From Aphelocoma coerulescens (Eukaryota > Chordata > Aves > Passeriformes > Corvidae), in the NCBI RefSeq assembly GCF_041296385.1, contig NC_091014.1:47138078-47202077 (forward strand): a stretch of 64,000 bases of DNA. Reading direction: 5' to 3'. The position numbers were made by a program, and so were the translations under genes. Positions 1 to 13,838 of this stretch are shown piece after piece (position 1 is the first letter of the stretch; the number at the start of each line of letters is the position of its first letter). A model generated the notes under the pieces. The model saw only the letters and a program-made list of their open reading frames with translations, made no database searches and was not told where the DNA came from.

Positions 1-80
1 TTTGGAAAAACAGATGGTCCTTTGTTATAGGATTTCCCCAGACATATAAAGTAGATGTTGGCCTCCCTATCAGTCATCAC

Positions 81-107
81 TGTTTTGTTTTGTTTTGTTT
101 TGTTTTG

Positions 108-138
<31 letters not shown>
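81..138. repeat. (TTTTG)n microsatellite
   Basis: About eleven uninterrupted copies of the pentamer TTTTG end in a short T run. On the other strand this is (CAAAA)n, which often grows from the A-rich tail of a retroposon, but no retroposon body is visible beside it. Confidence 0.95.
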
Positions 139-1899
139 CCAAATATTGACTTATAACTCATTTTTTTCTCTAGGTATATTAGCTTTCCCTTGGAGACTTT
201 CAATTTTACTCTTGATTTTGCAAAGAGATGTTGGTGTTGAATAGCTTGTCTTTCCCTGCATCATCCCCCAAAAAATCCAACCCAGACAACAAAACAAAAA
301 CAAAGCCACAAACAACAAAACCCACCAAAACTAACAAACCGAAACTCTTGCAAAGTTTTCTGCCTGGGTACTGTGTTCTAAAAGTCAAAGTCAGTATAAT
401 AAAATTTTCACTGTCTTTCCAGTCCAATGGATTATTATTTAGAGATGCTTCCATTAGCTCGGTAGAACTTTGCCATGTTTATTTCTAACTTCTGCATTTA
501 TTTTTCAGCTAAAGGAGTTAATGAATGGAAATTTTTGATCTAAAAAAAAAACCCCAACAGTGAAACTAGGAATTCTGAGAAAATGATTGCTAGATGTTAT
601 ATAAACACTAAGGCAAAATATTAATATTTATTTTTAAACTAGAAACCGTTAATTTAGTGATAAAATTTTGATTCAGTGGCTTAATTTCAATTATCCCAAG
701 TGATTGACAAAGACTGAATTGCTCTGCTTAATAGCTGCTGGAAAAGCTGAGCCATGTCTGCTTACAGTACAGTGTTTAAACATATGTGTTTTGATTGGTT
801 TATGAAAACAAGTGTTGTAGGCTAAGACTTTCCATCAGATTGTTTTGTACTAGCTCCATTTGCTTATAATTACAGATCATTTTTTCTTTTAGCAAGTGCA
901 GCAGGTGTTTCTCCTGATAGTTCTGTTAGTCAATACAAAGAAGAATAGAAAATGGAGAAAAGCAATCATGGGCCAAAATACAAAAATGTAAATTGAAATG
1001 TAAACAATCAGCATAACATGCTAAATATATTCTGTAAATCTCTTAGTTAAACACATATTTAAGTTTTCATCTATAAGACAATGTGGCTATTTAAACTTTT
1101 GGCATTGACAATGAAATGTCAGGAATAATAAGACATTCAGATTTTGTAGAAGGATTCATAATTATTTTCCGAAAATTTACTGTTAGGAATCACTATAACA
1201 TTACGTTTATTCAGTTTGGAGTGAGAAACAGAGCACAAGAATTGTGCTTTTGAGAGAGCCATGTACTAATACAGTGAAAAACAGTATTGAATATAAGCAG
1301 TGATGTAGCGATATCTGTACTGATAATTTTTTCCTCTTTCTGCATAAGTGCAACTTTCAAGCAGCATAAAAGAAAAGATTATCTTTTGTTTTATTTCACA
1401 GTTAAAAGTATATTGAAAATGTGCTTAATATCTAAAAGGGACAAACTATTAAAACTAACAATGAACACTTCAGAGTACCTAACTCTTCTGAGTTTGGGTC
1501 AACATAATTGGGAACTTCAACTGCCACAGTTATGACTGATGACTCCTTGTGTTGTTTCCATTTGTTAAATATCTTCTATTGAACAATATGTAGAAATAGT
1601 GGTTTTGTATTCAAATGCAGAGAGAATGCACTTGGCTCTCTACCCCTTTTGAACATCTTGCAAGGACCAGTAAGGTTCCTGCCCATGATCTGAGAAAAGT
1701 TTGCAACTAATTTTAAGGCTATTTACTATTTCAACTCATTTTTAAGCAGAATAGAAATAATTTTTGTTGTATGAAAAATATAACCAGTTTCACAAGTTGT
1801 ACATCTAGTTGCAGATTTGTGAATTCCAACACAATGCAGAAACAGCTTTTGAATTTCAACCACTTCATGTGTGTTCTTGAACTCTTATTGGAGTTCCAG
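139..1899. other. Probable CFAP54 intron, no exon assigned
   Basis: AT-rich sequence with no open frame that has both a good acceptor and a good donor. The first recognised CFAP54 exon starts at 1900 with two bases of a split codon, so an upstream exon ending after codon base 1 must exist. I could not find it here, and it probably lies left of the window. Two acceptor-like sites (about 173 and 892) were considered and not accepted. Confidence 0.5.
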
Positions 1900-2097
1900 G
1901 TGGATACAATGTTGTCTCTGAAAGTCCAGAAGCATCTTCTACTGAAAACAAGCAACTCATAGAAGACAAGCAGGGCGAAAGTGAAGGAACAGAAAGTCCT
2001 GCCAGCAAGGCCGGCCAGAAGAAAGATACAATAACATGGGTTCACATAATTCGCTACCACAATCATTTAAAAAGAATTTATAACACAAACCTATCTG
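1900..2097 (+). CDS. CFAP54: CFAP54 exon (first in window)
   Basis: The acceptor is gagttccag and the donor TCTG|GTATGT. The exon opens with two bases of a split codon and ends after codon base 1. It encodes an acidic Ser/Glu-rich stretch followed by a basic helical part with the motif TWVHIIRYHNHLKRIYNTN. The acceptor pyrimidine tract is mediocre, so the left edge is less certain than the right; a TGA 21 bases upstream in the same frame limits how far it could extend. Confidence 0.7.
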
Positions 2098-5000
2098 GTA
2101 TGTATTTTTATTTCCTTCTAGAAAACTGCTATAGGTGAGATACTGTTTTTGATGGCAAACAGTGTTAGATTCAAAGGCCATCATCTGAACTAGCCTCATT
2201 TTGAGTTCCTTTAAATTGTATAAATGTGAAAAGGTCTTCATGGAAATCAAGATTTATGTCAATTTACAAGTGCTGCAAGTGCACTAAGATACTACTACCT
2301 TTCTTTGTAGTTATTCATAAGCCTCCACAATACCAGGAAGGCCTCCCTCAAAACTTGTTATTACTACATCTGAAGCATTTCTAAAAAATTCATAGTCTAT
2401 TTTTATTTTTAGTTCTAGATAGATCAAACTTAAGTTACATCATAAATAAATCTGTTCAGTTTGAGGTTCTCTTTTGGAAACCTGAGTGCAGTGTAAATGG
2501 GAAGGCTGAGCGTTATTGAAAGTGTTTTGACTGAAACCCCAGATGTGATGTACATGCTTGGGTTATTTTACTGTAAACAGAACACAGTAATAGGTAGGAC
2601 CTGTCAAACAGAGTAAGAATCCATTAATTACAAGGCCCTAATACTATGCACCTACATGTGATGGCCAGCTTTTGGATATACAAGTGATGAACCAATCAGT
2701 GAGAACAGTATTACATTGTACATATAGGTGTTGTTTAGAGAGAAACCTAGCAACTCTGAAAATAATAATTCCTTGGGCTGGGTTTACTCCTTGCAGCACC
2801 AAATGAAAGTATTCTGGCTCACCAGAGAACTGTAAGGACAGTAAGGTATCTACAAGTAGGTGTCAAAACGTGCATGTAAATCTCAGCTTTAGTTATCAGT
2901 GATGGCAACTAGGGGGCAAACTCAGCTGATCAGCCCCCAGCTGTCTAAACTGGGGTCTTAAGAGCTCTTGAAGCTTATTTTGACCGTATTGAATAAATAT
3001 GTGTTTATTCTGGTGAGTGCTTAGGCATCTAGTGAACATACTGGCGCTACATGTCTGAATTTAAATACCTACACCTCAAAATTACACCTCCCATTTTATG
3101 CTACTTGATAATGTCTGGACAGTGTTTGCTTCATTATCTGATCACTGGTGAAAAAATACAAATAGCATAAGCTAGTAATATTTGAGGACAATATGCCTTT
3201 ATTTGACATTGAATCTATTTACATATTTTATTATATTTTCAAAATTTATGAATCTAGACTAGCTGTAGTAACTTGACATTTGAATGGCAAACAATGATGT
3301 AATTTAAAAAAATCTCTTTAAAAACTGCCCCTAACCCAGGACCTGGATCACTTTCTGCAAGAGATGGACACCTTAGTTCGATTTCTGACACAGGAATTGT
3401 TCTACGCATAGCAGAAATGCATTCCTTTCTTGAAAAGAATTTGGTTGAATATTCAATGTGTTGTCTTGAGAATTTTCCAGAAGAACTACATGATGTAGAA
3501 ATGCCACTCAGTAGTCCAGCTGGTTCTTCAGAGGTACTGATGTTCTTTCTAATGTTTCAAAAATATTATACTGGTATTTAATTCAGATTCTCAGTAGTTC
3601 CAATGGTGATATTTCTGGGAGCACTATAGAAGAATGAAATTATTTATGCAGAGGATCAGTACAAAACCAAAATCCTATGCAAGCAGTGAATTACATAATT
3701 AACAAATGCAAATATGCTTGCATTATTCATTCCTGCAAAAATAATCTCCATCCCATAGCCAGTGTATTTAGACCCTAGAAGATTAGGCAGAATGATAATT
3801 AAAAAGGTTTTTTTTATTAGTTAATAAAGCTGTCTGTTACTCAGGTTTTAAATCTTGTAGATCTCCATGTTTCCTACCAAAAATGTCCTGATGATAGTTT
3901 TGCAATTTGTAGGTACAAATCTCTAAATTGTTAATTTAGTCTATAATAAAAACATGATTTTCAAAAAATATGTAAGATATATTTCCTCAAAATTTCTTGA
4001 AGGTCTTATATGCCAGTTTTTTTCACTGATTATCAGCTGGCTAGAAAATGAACCTTTTTAGATCTCTGGCTTGCGAGCAGCCTATTTAAGCTTTCAAATG
4101 TAGGCAACTCAGAATATATTACTCTGATAAATCTTGAATTAGAATTCTGGACTCTACAATGACCATGGCACATGTTTTGAACATTGAATGAAATTTGTTT
4201 TTGAAGATCCAGTGTAAAAATAATTGCCTTCAAAATTTCTCGATCCCACTTCTCAAATTAATAGTTATCCTAATACTAAAAATTAATAAATCATTCTCTG
4301 TAACTTATTTTTTAGCTATTATATTCAGTATTAGATGGAGACAGGGGAGCCTTGAGGAGGGAGAATTTGGTATGTTATAAAAATGACTAAAAATACTTCT
4401 GTGAAAGTAGCTTGTCTAGAGTTGGTGAACTTTCTTCAGTGTTGGACAGCATATCATTACTCATTTCCCAACAAAGAGCTGACTGTGCCACTGAATAAAT
4501 TGTAAATATACACTACATGACATTTATAACAGCCATCATATATCAGAAATTATTTTACTCTGTCTGCTCTTTTTTTGACATAATTAGTATTACAGTGTCC
4601 TAGAATAATAAGCTTCAGAGCTCACTGTCATGTTCGTGACGGGTGCAAGCTGCATAATCATATGTTAACTTCACTGTTGTAGACAGCTAACAAGCATAAA
4701 GCTCTTACTTTTTTAATTCTAAGCTTCACTGATTTTTATCACAACATTTTTAGAAGCTTTAACTATCCAGAAGGTTATAGATGTTATTTTAAAAATGGAA
4801 CTGTAACTTATTACTGTGTGTTTTAACAGTACAAATAGATACACTTTTTGAAAGAATGATTTTTATGTACAAAGTTGTTTCGCTTACATCTATCTCTGTA
4901 TTCTGTTTTTGATTCTTGAAGGTTTTTTCAGGTCTGCTGACCAAAGAATCCAAATTACATTAAGTTTATAATTAAAATTCTGTGCCCTGTTACATTTTGC

Positions 5001-8000
5001 ATGCTTGTTTTTTATTCTGCTCCGTGATAGTAAGTAGGAGTGGAAATACTTAACTAAGACAGTTTGTTGTTTTCAGACTTTTGAGAAAGTTGAATAGACA
5101 ATATTTATATATGTAATTCAGCAACCCACCAGTTTGAGAATAGCAGTTATAATGTCCTTCTTCAAAAGGATTCAGTATGAATAGAAACCCAAAAGTTCAG
5201 TGAAAAAAACCAAACATAACACGCATTTTAGAGAGAAATATATAACATAAAATGGAATTTTAAGAGCTCTTTTTCAGGGGCACAGCATAAATTAGGTTCT
5301 TCCCATGTCCATATAGGTATTTTCTCCTAGTTTTGTTCACAGTCCATGCTAGCAGGATAGTGGGTGATTCATTACTGAATGTAGAAGAGGGCTGTAGTGG
5401 GTGGGTCCTCCATGCACACCTCATGGCTTACCATGGGTTGTGGCCACTGAAGGCACATCCATGTGCTCGAATGCATGACTTCAGCATGTGTGGATTCATC
5501 GTTATCTTCACTTCTGTGAAAGTTTGACATGGATTGGTAACTGACTTAATGGCGTAAGATTAAGTTATTGTGAAAAATCCATCTTCTGCTCACTTGGATT
5601 TACTGCCCTGTAGTGGTCATGAGCTGAATTTTCTGTAGAGAAAGTAGGTAAAATTCTCCATTTTTTTCAGTAATGAACATTCAAAATTTGAAAAGATTTA
5701 ACTCCCCAGGTAGCTGTTTTCAGTGTCCACATTTTGGAATCAATGAGGGAGACATTAAGGATCTTTTCAAATAGCTTCCATATTCCCTGAAAATGCAACT
5801 GTTTGGCCGGCGTTCTTTGCAGATCTGTGAAATACTTTAAAAAGTAGAGATGGTGTATTACTGTTTGGCCTTTAAATCAAATATTTCACCATTTTAAGAA
5901 AAGGTTTTGTTCATGAATGAATGTTGGCTGACAGTATTCCTGCATTAATTCCCTGGTAAATGACAGCCAACAGTAGCTATTTGAAGAATGCCCTGCTAAA
6001 GTTCCGTATGTATTTTATTAAATACAACAAATCCTCACAAATTAAGTGATTGAATTTTCAGCAGGTGTCATCCTTTGTTAGTTGCACAGCTGAGAAAACA
6101 GATAGGTAAACATAAATAAAGCATTATTCTAACATTCAGAATATTATCTTAATTATCAATATGTATACCTGACAAATTACTTTTTCATCACTATATTTTG
6201 TATGATCAGTATGCCAAATAATAGATTTGAGCAAAAGCCATAATGCCATAATGATTCTAAGTCAAAGGCAACAATCATTGTGACTGTGGGTGTCTCTAAG
6301 CCCACAGATCCTTGTATTACCTTTAGAAATGTGTCATCATGTGAGCTTTGAAAAGTCTTAACTTGGTAAAAAGGACACTTTTTAAAACTACTCATTTATC
6401 TAAATTATCATATATTTATGCAGGAATGAAAGTCATGCCAATTCCAGTAGACACTAGATTATAACAGATTTTTCCCATTTCACTACAGCAAATATAATTT
6501 AAACCTTTATTTTGTGTTTCAGGTGTCTCCTGAAGTTACTGAAATTACATCAGAAGTGTCACAAGTGAGAATAGCTTCTCCAGTTTCTGTCATTGCAGAA
6601 GAAGACAGGCAGACAGAAAGTAGGGCAGCAAGTGCTTCAAATAAGGAAATTAACATTCAGTGGTATATTCCTTCTGTGGCAAAGCCATCAAACGATACAG
6701 AAACTAAGGTATAACTAGACCAAAGCAGTTCCTTAGGTAGTGAAGCAAATTAAGTCTCATTTCCAATGAATATTTGTGTTATGAGTTATCAGCTTTTTAA
6801 TTGAATTATACATATGCTGATAGGAAGAATATATTTACTCCGCTGCAAACCTGCTCTTTAGGAAAACAGAATGCTCTGACAGTTCTTTGTTGGCAGGCCA
6901 AAAAAAAGTCCATGTTTCCCATATAGAGCTTCCAGGCCATAGTGTATTCATGCCTGTTGCAAATCCCTGGTGTCTTTAAGACCTCCACTCTAAGTCTGGG
7001 TAGACCTGACTGATACATTTGAATAATAGTTTGGTGGGAGACTCTTGAAAAAGAAAAGATGCATGTATACAGGGAAAATGGGATTTTGTAAGCCTCATTT
7101 TCCTAAAAGATCAGACTGAACCTGAAGGATGAAAGAGATGGGAGGGTTGCAGGAATGTGAGAGACTACGAAATGGAATTTGTTTTATCTTTACACAAGGG
7201 AACAGAATGTAGGTAAAATTTCTGCCACAGCAATAAAAATCCATGATCTCAAACTTTTTGGCACAGCAGATCGGTGTCTAAATTTCTATTAGACCCATTT
7301 ATCTTTATTAGGAAATTGATAGAAACCCTGTGAAGTTAATGTAAATAATGTTCCTTTTAATATGATTTTCCAGGTTACTTTATCATGGCCATACAGATCA
7401 GTAAAGGACCAGAGACAACTCTTAAAACCAGATAATACATGAATGCCATATTCTTGGCATTTTCCATATAGTCAAAATATTCAGCTACCCCTAGGAAGCG
7501 TATTTTCAACCATACTAGTAAATTCTTGCAGCGAACGATGAGAACATTCTATTTAATTTTCTTATATTGGTACAGCTGTATTAGATTGGTGAGTTATGCA
7601 CACTTCATGGATTTAAACCTAGCATGATGGCAGCCATGCATATGATTGACCAAGATCAGGACAATGCTGGGATTTTGATAGTGATTCTATGGGGTATAGC
7701 TAATTTTCAAACCCATAGTAATTATATCCAATTTAATTAAATTAATTAATTTAAAACCTATAAAAACTGAGTGTAGTATAATTCATATTAAGTCACACTC
7801 TCCTCTTTTTTGAAGGTCAGTTATCTAAAACTTCATCAGCACACCGTATTTGATATTTCTTATCCTCTTGTATCACTGAAATAGCTCAGGACTACTGCAC
7901 TACAGCTTACCCATTCCATCTCTTTTACAGGTTTTGTTGCTTTATGCTTATAATACAAACCCTGTCAAGACTAGCACCATCAAGATTTTCAGTTCAATGT

Positions 8001-11000
8001 CTGTGTTTTCAGGCCACTTGTGGATTCCATTGGCTAGGTAAATAATCCCTGACTCTGTCCTGTTATTTCATGCTGTATTAAAGATCAATCAGCCATTTAG
8101 GATGAGAGAAAATAAAGTACAAAATATCAAAGAGCTGTAAATCTTTAAAAGCATTCATTTTTGCTTTTCAAAGACTTTTCACTGTAAAAACTGTAAGATG
8201 TCATACACAGTGTTAAATCCATCCAAACAGTTGCTTTTTCAATACATTCATTAGCATTTTAGTTTTGACTCTTAAAGAACTAAGTAACATATGCTAATTA
8301 TGTAACAGTGGCATAGCAATGTAGCAGATCTAAGAAGCACTCCCAGCTGTTACTCCCATTCTCTCACTGGGTCACCTACTTTCTCCATCCCTTATTACAA
8401 CTCTGAGAATGCAAGAATTTTTCTCAGTTGTAGCACCAGACTCTGCCCTTAATTTTACATCCTATGGCATTTTCCATTATTTGTTCCTTGTCATTCATCT
8501 AGTCTTAAAATTTTTGGAACTGCTTAGTGGGTGAAAGGGAAGGAATAACGGGCAGCCTCTGCCACCCTTGTGCTGGTTGGATGAAAAAGCCTTTTCTTAG
8601 AGAGGCATTCCTAAAATAATACTTCCCATTTTTAATGTAAAAGGCTAATGCATTCCATATCTCCACTTTATTAAATGGAAAACTTATTTTTGTAAAATTA
8701 AGAGATCAGTCTTGAAATGAGAGAAAATGTAGAACCTAATCAATATGTAATAAAACCTAGGTCAGTTTAATTATAACCTGGAAACAACAAATATTGTTGT
8801 TTTATAACAGTAATAATGAAAAACTTTGTCTTCTTTTAGAATTATTTCTTTAAGGGAGAAATTGTCTGATCTGAAGGAGCAAGTTGAAATATTGATGCAA
8901 CGTTCTAAGAGCTTTTCAACTTCAGTACCTACAAGTTTTCCTCAACAAAGTGAAACTTTGAAAATAAGTCCTTCAAATAAACCCAAAATGAGTCATGTGA
9001 AAGTGGATCTTGATGAAAAAACAGAAGTAAGTGAGAACAGTTCTGCTCCTATATATGTTTGACTTGATTTAAGATGTCTGTTTTGGGGAAATAAATGACA
9101 GATAACTTGGAATGCAGGCATAAAGGCAGACATTAAGCTTCCCTCACCTCTTTAAAGAAAAGTTGAAATACTTTCACTCTTTATTTAATATTTAACTTTT
9201 CCTTCTATACTGCTTGTCACTTTACAAAAAACCCCAGGCATTTTCAACCTTCCACTTGAAAATAAAGGCTACCTCTTCAGGTACATAGATGTGGAAGCCG
9301 ATACCTAATTTATAGTAATCTACATCTGAAAATCCTTGGCAGTGTTTTAAATTATCATGGCGATCAACGCAAAAGTGCTTTTTAAACATCAGTTACACAT
9401 CTTCAATGTAAAATGGACAGTGGTGGTTTCTGAAATAAGAACCTCCTAATAATATTTTTTAGAGAGGACCAAAAGTGGCACTGAATTTATTTTCATTTCT
9501 CTATGCCATCTTCCTCTTTTCTTTTTATTAGCAAGGCTGAATATGGTCCACAAGCAAATAACTCTCCCCACATACACACACACAAAAGGTAATTTCAGAA
9601 TTTTCCATGTGGTCTGCTTGAGATAATGTCATTGGAATAAAATGTTGCCACAGCATAAGTGCTGCTTGATAAATGCCAAGGCAAAATAGACGTTTATTTT
9701 CAAAGTGGGAGACATTTATCATGTGACAGGATTCTCTTTATATCTATTATGTGAAATGATTAATGATGTAGAGGCTGTCATTTTGTCTGATGGATGCCGT
9801 GAAACGGTGACAGTTGTGCACTGTGCCATTATTACGAGGCTGTATTTTGACCAGCCTGGAGAACAAATGATATTTTGGCCAATCACAGTTTTCAGGAGGG
9901 TAGACAGAGCTGTCCTTTAGGGCGTGTTTCTGATTACCTGAAGGTGTTTGCTCAAACTTTCATTAATATATGTCAGTAATTGGTAAAACAATGTTTAGAA
10001 TACTAATGAGATTAACACGCCATGCATTATACATGTATAAATATCATCTTGTCAGGGTGTTTGTTTATAATATCTTCAGTAAACACATAGCAAAAGTATT
10101 CTCAGTCACTGGATTTAAAACCTGAACCAGGGGCAATTTTCCCTCAGTAGAAACTGCAAGGTTTGGGCACTTGTGTTTGTACAGGAAACACAACTATTTG
10201 TGTTGCAGAAAATTTATATTCATCAGCTAAGGTTTATTTTGCTGTGAATTCAATTAGAATAACCTAAAACTTGAATATTCTGAAAAATTTTGTAAGGCTG
10301 AGCCATCTGTTAGCTTATCGGAAGAGACTGATAGTACAGCATATGTTTGTACTACACAGATAGTACACATTTTTTCTTGTTTTATACCATTAGGAAATTG
10401 CTAAAAGGTGTTTATCTGAAGTCAAAGCACTGTTGTCTGTTGTTCCAGCCCTGTCCCCGCCATTAACTAAGGTATGTTGTTCTCATTAAGGGTAAAAATC
10501 TGTTTTCTAAAATAAAACTGAAACATGGATTATACCACTCAGCATCTTCCCCTTTTTTTCCTCATTGTTGGACTTTCTGTTTTGGTTTTATTTTATCATC
10601 TTTACAAATAAAATACAAATGTGCATGATTACAAACTGTGAATATCTTCACTGTTCATTAAAATCAAGTTTTCATACATGCAAAAATGTATTAAAAGGGG
10701 ATTTTACCCACAATGGTTAATACAGATTATCCACCACTCTCTGGTCATTGTTTACACAGACTTCAGTGAATTTCCATGATGCAATTGCCAAATGCAATTT
10801 CTTTCCATTCTTGCATTTTTGCAGTTCTTCAGGCTCGATTCTTCTATTTTCTTTAGCTTTCTCTTCCTTGCCCATGACATGTTGTGAGAGATAGCATGCC
10901 ATTTTTTTGTCCATGCTGCTGGACAAAACATCTTATTCATCTTGTTACAGCGCAGTCTCAGTATCCCAGAGGAGACTGTGGGGACTGGCCCATAGCAGGG

Positions 11001-13116
11001 AGCGGTGCTGTTCAGTGTTCTCAGCCACCTTAGGGGAATCAGGAAAGGACCAAAGCTGCCAGGGCTCAAGGGACTCCATGGAAGATTCTGGAATGCACTG
11101 TAACATATCACTCCCTCAACTAATCCTCAAGTATCTTGCCAGTAATTGTTCACAATGGAATGATAATGGAAAAGGCATCCACTGTACTCTTCCAGTCAGA
11201 TAGCTCTTCCTACCAGAAAAGCATCCAGAGTTTTATCTGAGAACAGTTGGGCTAGTGAGCTGTTATAGAAGAGAGAATCTGTAGTGCTGTCCTGTGTGTC
11301 CTGCACTCCGGTACCTGAGTACACACTTCCCTTTGATACACATTGCACCATTCTTGCCACCCCTCGTTATCCATCCTTAAGTTCTCTCTTGAATGACTCC
11401 CTGACCTTCTTATCACTCAGTCTGGCTTTATCAATGCATCAGAATATATCCACATCCATTCTGTAAAGCAGTACTTTTCCGAGTCCCACTGAAGTATCTT
11501 CCATGGTAGCAAGATTTGATAGATTCCTAGGGAAAGATACAGATAAACTTTCACAGAAACTTCCTGGAACTGTTTAAATGCTTGTGAATTCCTTTCACTT
11601 TGCCTGCTTCTATTTGTGGGTCTACGATGGAAGTGAAGGACCAGATTTAGTGGTGTCCTTCTAGAAAGAATATGATGTTTGCTGCTCTGTTTTATTCTCG
11701 CTGAATTCCACAACAAGCTAAAATGTTTCAACAGGTGGAATATCACAAAGCTTTTCATCACAAAGTTTCAAACACAAACTTCAAACTAAGATGCTTTCAG
11801 ATACGGTAGTTTTGGTTGAGCAGCTGAAGCCTAATCCTACAAGATGCTGAGTATCTTTGTTCTTCTCTGAAGCCAATAGAACCTGTAGGGTGCTCAGCAC
11901 TTCATTATGTATAGCATATTTCAAAGTAGCATTTCCAAGCTTTCCTGTAGGTTGCATGTGTGCATTACCCTGTCTCAGCTAGAGACGGAAAGCCCAGAGA
12001 GGGACTATGTACAGCACAGAATAGTACATTCCCTTTGTTTTCAAGCATGCAGGAGAACGCAGCAGATACATTTCTTATATGTAGTTTTTCACCATTTTCC
12101 CCCACCAAACACTTTTTTCTCGCTCATCTTCTGTTGAATTAATTGGACAAAGTCAGTTCTAATTTGTGGTCTTTGTTTTCCCACTGTCTGAGCTGTCACA
12201 CGCCTATCCTGTTCCCACCTTCTCTTCTTTGATTCTGTTTCTCTGTCTGTGTGCCTTACGGTGCTTTTGATTCAGCCCTGGATTATATTTATAAATGGAA
12301 AAAAATGCATTTTCAGTGAATTATTCATTTAAAATTATTTGACACTTCATGTTTTAAGAATAAAAAATTATCAGCCAGCTTGTTTTTAATGCTATTTAAT
12401 GAGTAGCTATGTCCTTGAGGGAGATAGTGTAGTGTTTGGAAGCTCCAATCTTAAATGTTAGAAGTAAATTTATAAATAAAATAATTGCATTAAAAATTAA
12501 CCTCCCTAGGTAGCTTGTTCCAAGCTTCTCTTCCTTTAATTGTTTTTCTTGATACCGAAATCAGTTAAATAGTTCTCCATGTTCAGTGGACACACAAACC
12601 AGTTTATCATTGCCCTCTTTTTCACCTTTTACTGTTAGCTCAATTCCTTCAATTTCTCATCTTAGGAAAAGCCTTCCAAATTAGTAATCATTCTTGCTGC
12701 TCTTTATTTTACCTAGAGATGATCATGATAAACTTTGTGAGTAAGACTGTTGATAAAGGTTTCCTCCCTTGAGTCCTGTTTTACTAGTTTTCTGCAAGAG
12801 ATGTCATTATCCACAAATTTATACTGAGGCAATAAGTATTTCTAACTTATTAATTGGTTGTAGTTCAGAAATCTGGCTTTATATGGAACTATTGGTATAT
12901 ATGTATATGTATATTGGTATATATGTACTTTCTGGTACCTCTAAGCTCAATAAGGTTATTAATTTGTTTTTGTTTTTGTTTTTTTTTTCTTTCCAGATCC
13001 CATTTGATGTTACTTTGCAATCAATAACAAATTTGGAAGATATGTTTGATCTTGCCAATGGCTGTATAATAACTGAAGGAACTCTTTTCAGTTGGATCAT
13101 TTCTCTGCTTCATTAA
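1900..13116 (+). CDS. CFAP54: Cilia- and flagella-associated protein 54, C-terminal part (7 exons, 5' end outside window)
   Basis: Seven + strand exons (1900-2097, 3340-3533, 6523-6708, 7931-8037, 8840-9026, 10394-10471, 12997-13116) join with matching phases into 355 residues and a TAA stop. The family is about 3,000 residues long, so roughly the last eighth is present. CFAP54 is a structural protein of the C1d projection on the central microtubule pair of motile cilia and sperm flagella; loss in mouse causes weak ciliary beating, hydrocephalus and male infertility. The visible part has no catalytic motif: acidic Ser/Thr/Glu-rich linkers alternate with helical stretches, including a Lys/Glu/Leu-rich segment opening exon 8840-9026, and the end is hydrophobic (TLFSWIISLLH). 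The assignment rests on position directly upstream of NEDD1 in the same orientation and on the character of the last exons; no alignment could be run. Neighbour: the NEDD1 CpG island starts about 5.9 kb after the stop. Confidence 0.75.
3340..3533 (+). CDS. CFAP54: CFAP54 exon
   Basis: The acceptor is ccctaacccag and the donor GAG|GTACTG. The two opening bases complete the glycine codon begun in the previous exon, and the exon ends on a codon boundary. The product includes ISDTGIVLRIAEMHSFLEKN and a Cys-Cys pair (YSMCCLENF), looking like two amphipathic helices. Confidence 0.8.
6523..6708 (+). CDS. CFAP54: CFAP54 exon
   Basis: The acceptor is a T-rich tract ending gtgtttcag and the donor AAG|GTATAA. 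Exactly 62 codons in phase 0/0, so skipping would keep the frame. It encodes a low-complexity Ser/Glu/Val linker and then an ordered-looking QWYIPSVAKPS segment. Confidence 0.8.
7931..8037 (+). CDS. CFAP54: CFAP54 exon
   Basis: The acceptor is ccatctcttttacag and the donor CTAG|GTAAAT. 107 nt in phase 0, ending after two bases of an arginine codon. The product starts with the hydrophobic strand VLLLYAYN and ends GHLWIPLA. Too short to stand out as an open frame, but fixed by phase agreement on both sides. Confidence 0.75.
8840..9026 (+). CDS. CFAP54: CFAP54 exon
   Basis: The acceptor is gtcttcttttag and the donor GAA|GTAAGT. The first base completes AGA from the previous exon, then 62 codons follow. 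It begins with a strongly helical segment (IISLREKLSDLKEQVEILMQ) with coiled-coil-like heptads, then a Ser/Pro/Lys-rich linker. Confidence 0.85.
10394..10471 (+). CDS. CFAP54: CFAP54 exon (small, in-frame)
   Basis: The acceptor is gttttataccattag and the donor AAG|GTATGT. 26 codons in phase 0/0, encoding an amphipathic helix (EIAKRCLSEVKALLSV) and a Pro-rich end. The symmetric phase makes it skippable without a frameshift. Confidence 0.75.
12890..12932. repeat. TA/TG-rich imperfect repeat
   Basis: Alternating purine-pyrimidine stretch (two copies of a tattggtatatatgta-like unit) about 65 bases upstream of the CFAP54 last-exon acceptor. Confidence 0.6.
12997..13116 (+). CDS. CFAP54: CFAP54 terminal coding exon
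   Basis: The acceptor has an excellent pyrimidine tract ending ctttccag. Phase 0 runs straight into 39 codons and TAA at 13114-13116. The product contains SITNLEDMFDLANGCIITEG and ends in the hydrophobic C terminus of CFAP54. Confidence 0.85.
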   Translation: MPFDVTLQSITNLEDMFDLANGCIITEGTLFSWIISLLH

Positions 13117-13690
13117 CTGCTATTTTGCAATAACTTAATCAGTTATTAGCTGAATGCTACAGACTTAGACTTAAGTTCTAGTGTTAATGTAACAACTTCA
13201 TTAATCACATCAGGATTTGACTCCTGTTATGTTTTATAATTTTCACTTTTAGCTTATTTCTAATTATTTAAACATTAATTGTTTTTAAAATTAAAATAAT
13301 TTCTTAGAAATTAAATATTTTAAAGTGTTTCTTAATAAGAGGATTTTTCTAGCTTTTCAATAATTACTTTGTGTTTAGAAAAGCTGAATAGGTTTGTAGC
13401 CTTCTAGCACCTGCTAATAGATATTCCTTTTCCCCTGAAGTTTTATTCTCATTTTTAAATTGCTTTTGCAGTTATCAAAAGTCGGTATTATTTCTGAAGT
13501 TAAGAATTTCTGGGAGGCCTAAAATCATCGCTGAGTTTGTTCTTCTATACAGCTGTTTGGAAACTAGCATTTCAGGTTGTTGAGGGTACAAGTGATTATT
13601 CAGATGTCTTCATAATTTCAAAGCATTTTTTTAAAAACAACTACAGCAAATAAACAACTCCCCCCCAACAAGGAAGCACAAAGAATAAAA
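13117..13690 (+). other. CFAP54: CFAP54 3'UTR candidate with possible polyadenylation signals
   Basis: AT-rich sequence follows the stop. Candidate signals are ATTAAA near 13290 and 13309 and AATAAA at 13649-13654 and 13684-13689; another AATAAA sits at 14175-14180. None has an outstanding GT-rich downstream element, so the true 3' end is unresolved. Confidence 0.45.
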
Positions 13691-13838
13691 ACGGTACAAT
13701 ACAGAATACTTTTTAAAATCATTCTAAAAAGCTAAGGGAACTTAGCTCTCTGAATGTTGCTGTAAATATTATTTTAAAGTACTCAAGAAACACAGATGAG
13801 TCCTAACAACAGCCACTTGAGGCAATATGCTTGAGAAT

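Noticed and set aside
174..240. Possible earlier CFAP54 exon after a strong acceptor (tttttttctctag)
   Set aside because: A short protein-like frame follows, but there is no convincing donor and no phase match to the exon at 1900.
893..948. Possible CFAP54 exon after ttttttcttttag
   Set aside because: The frame reads into TAG without a usable donor, so it cannot connect to the exon at 1900.
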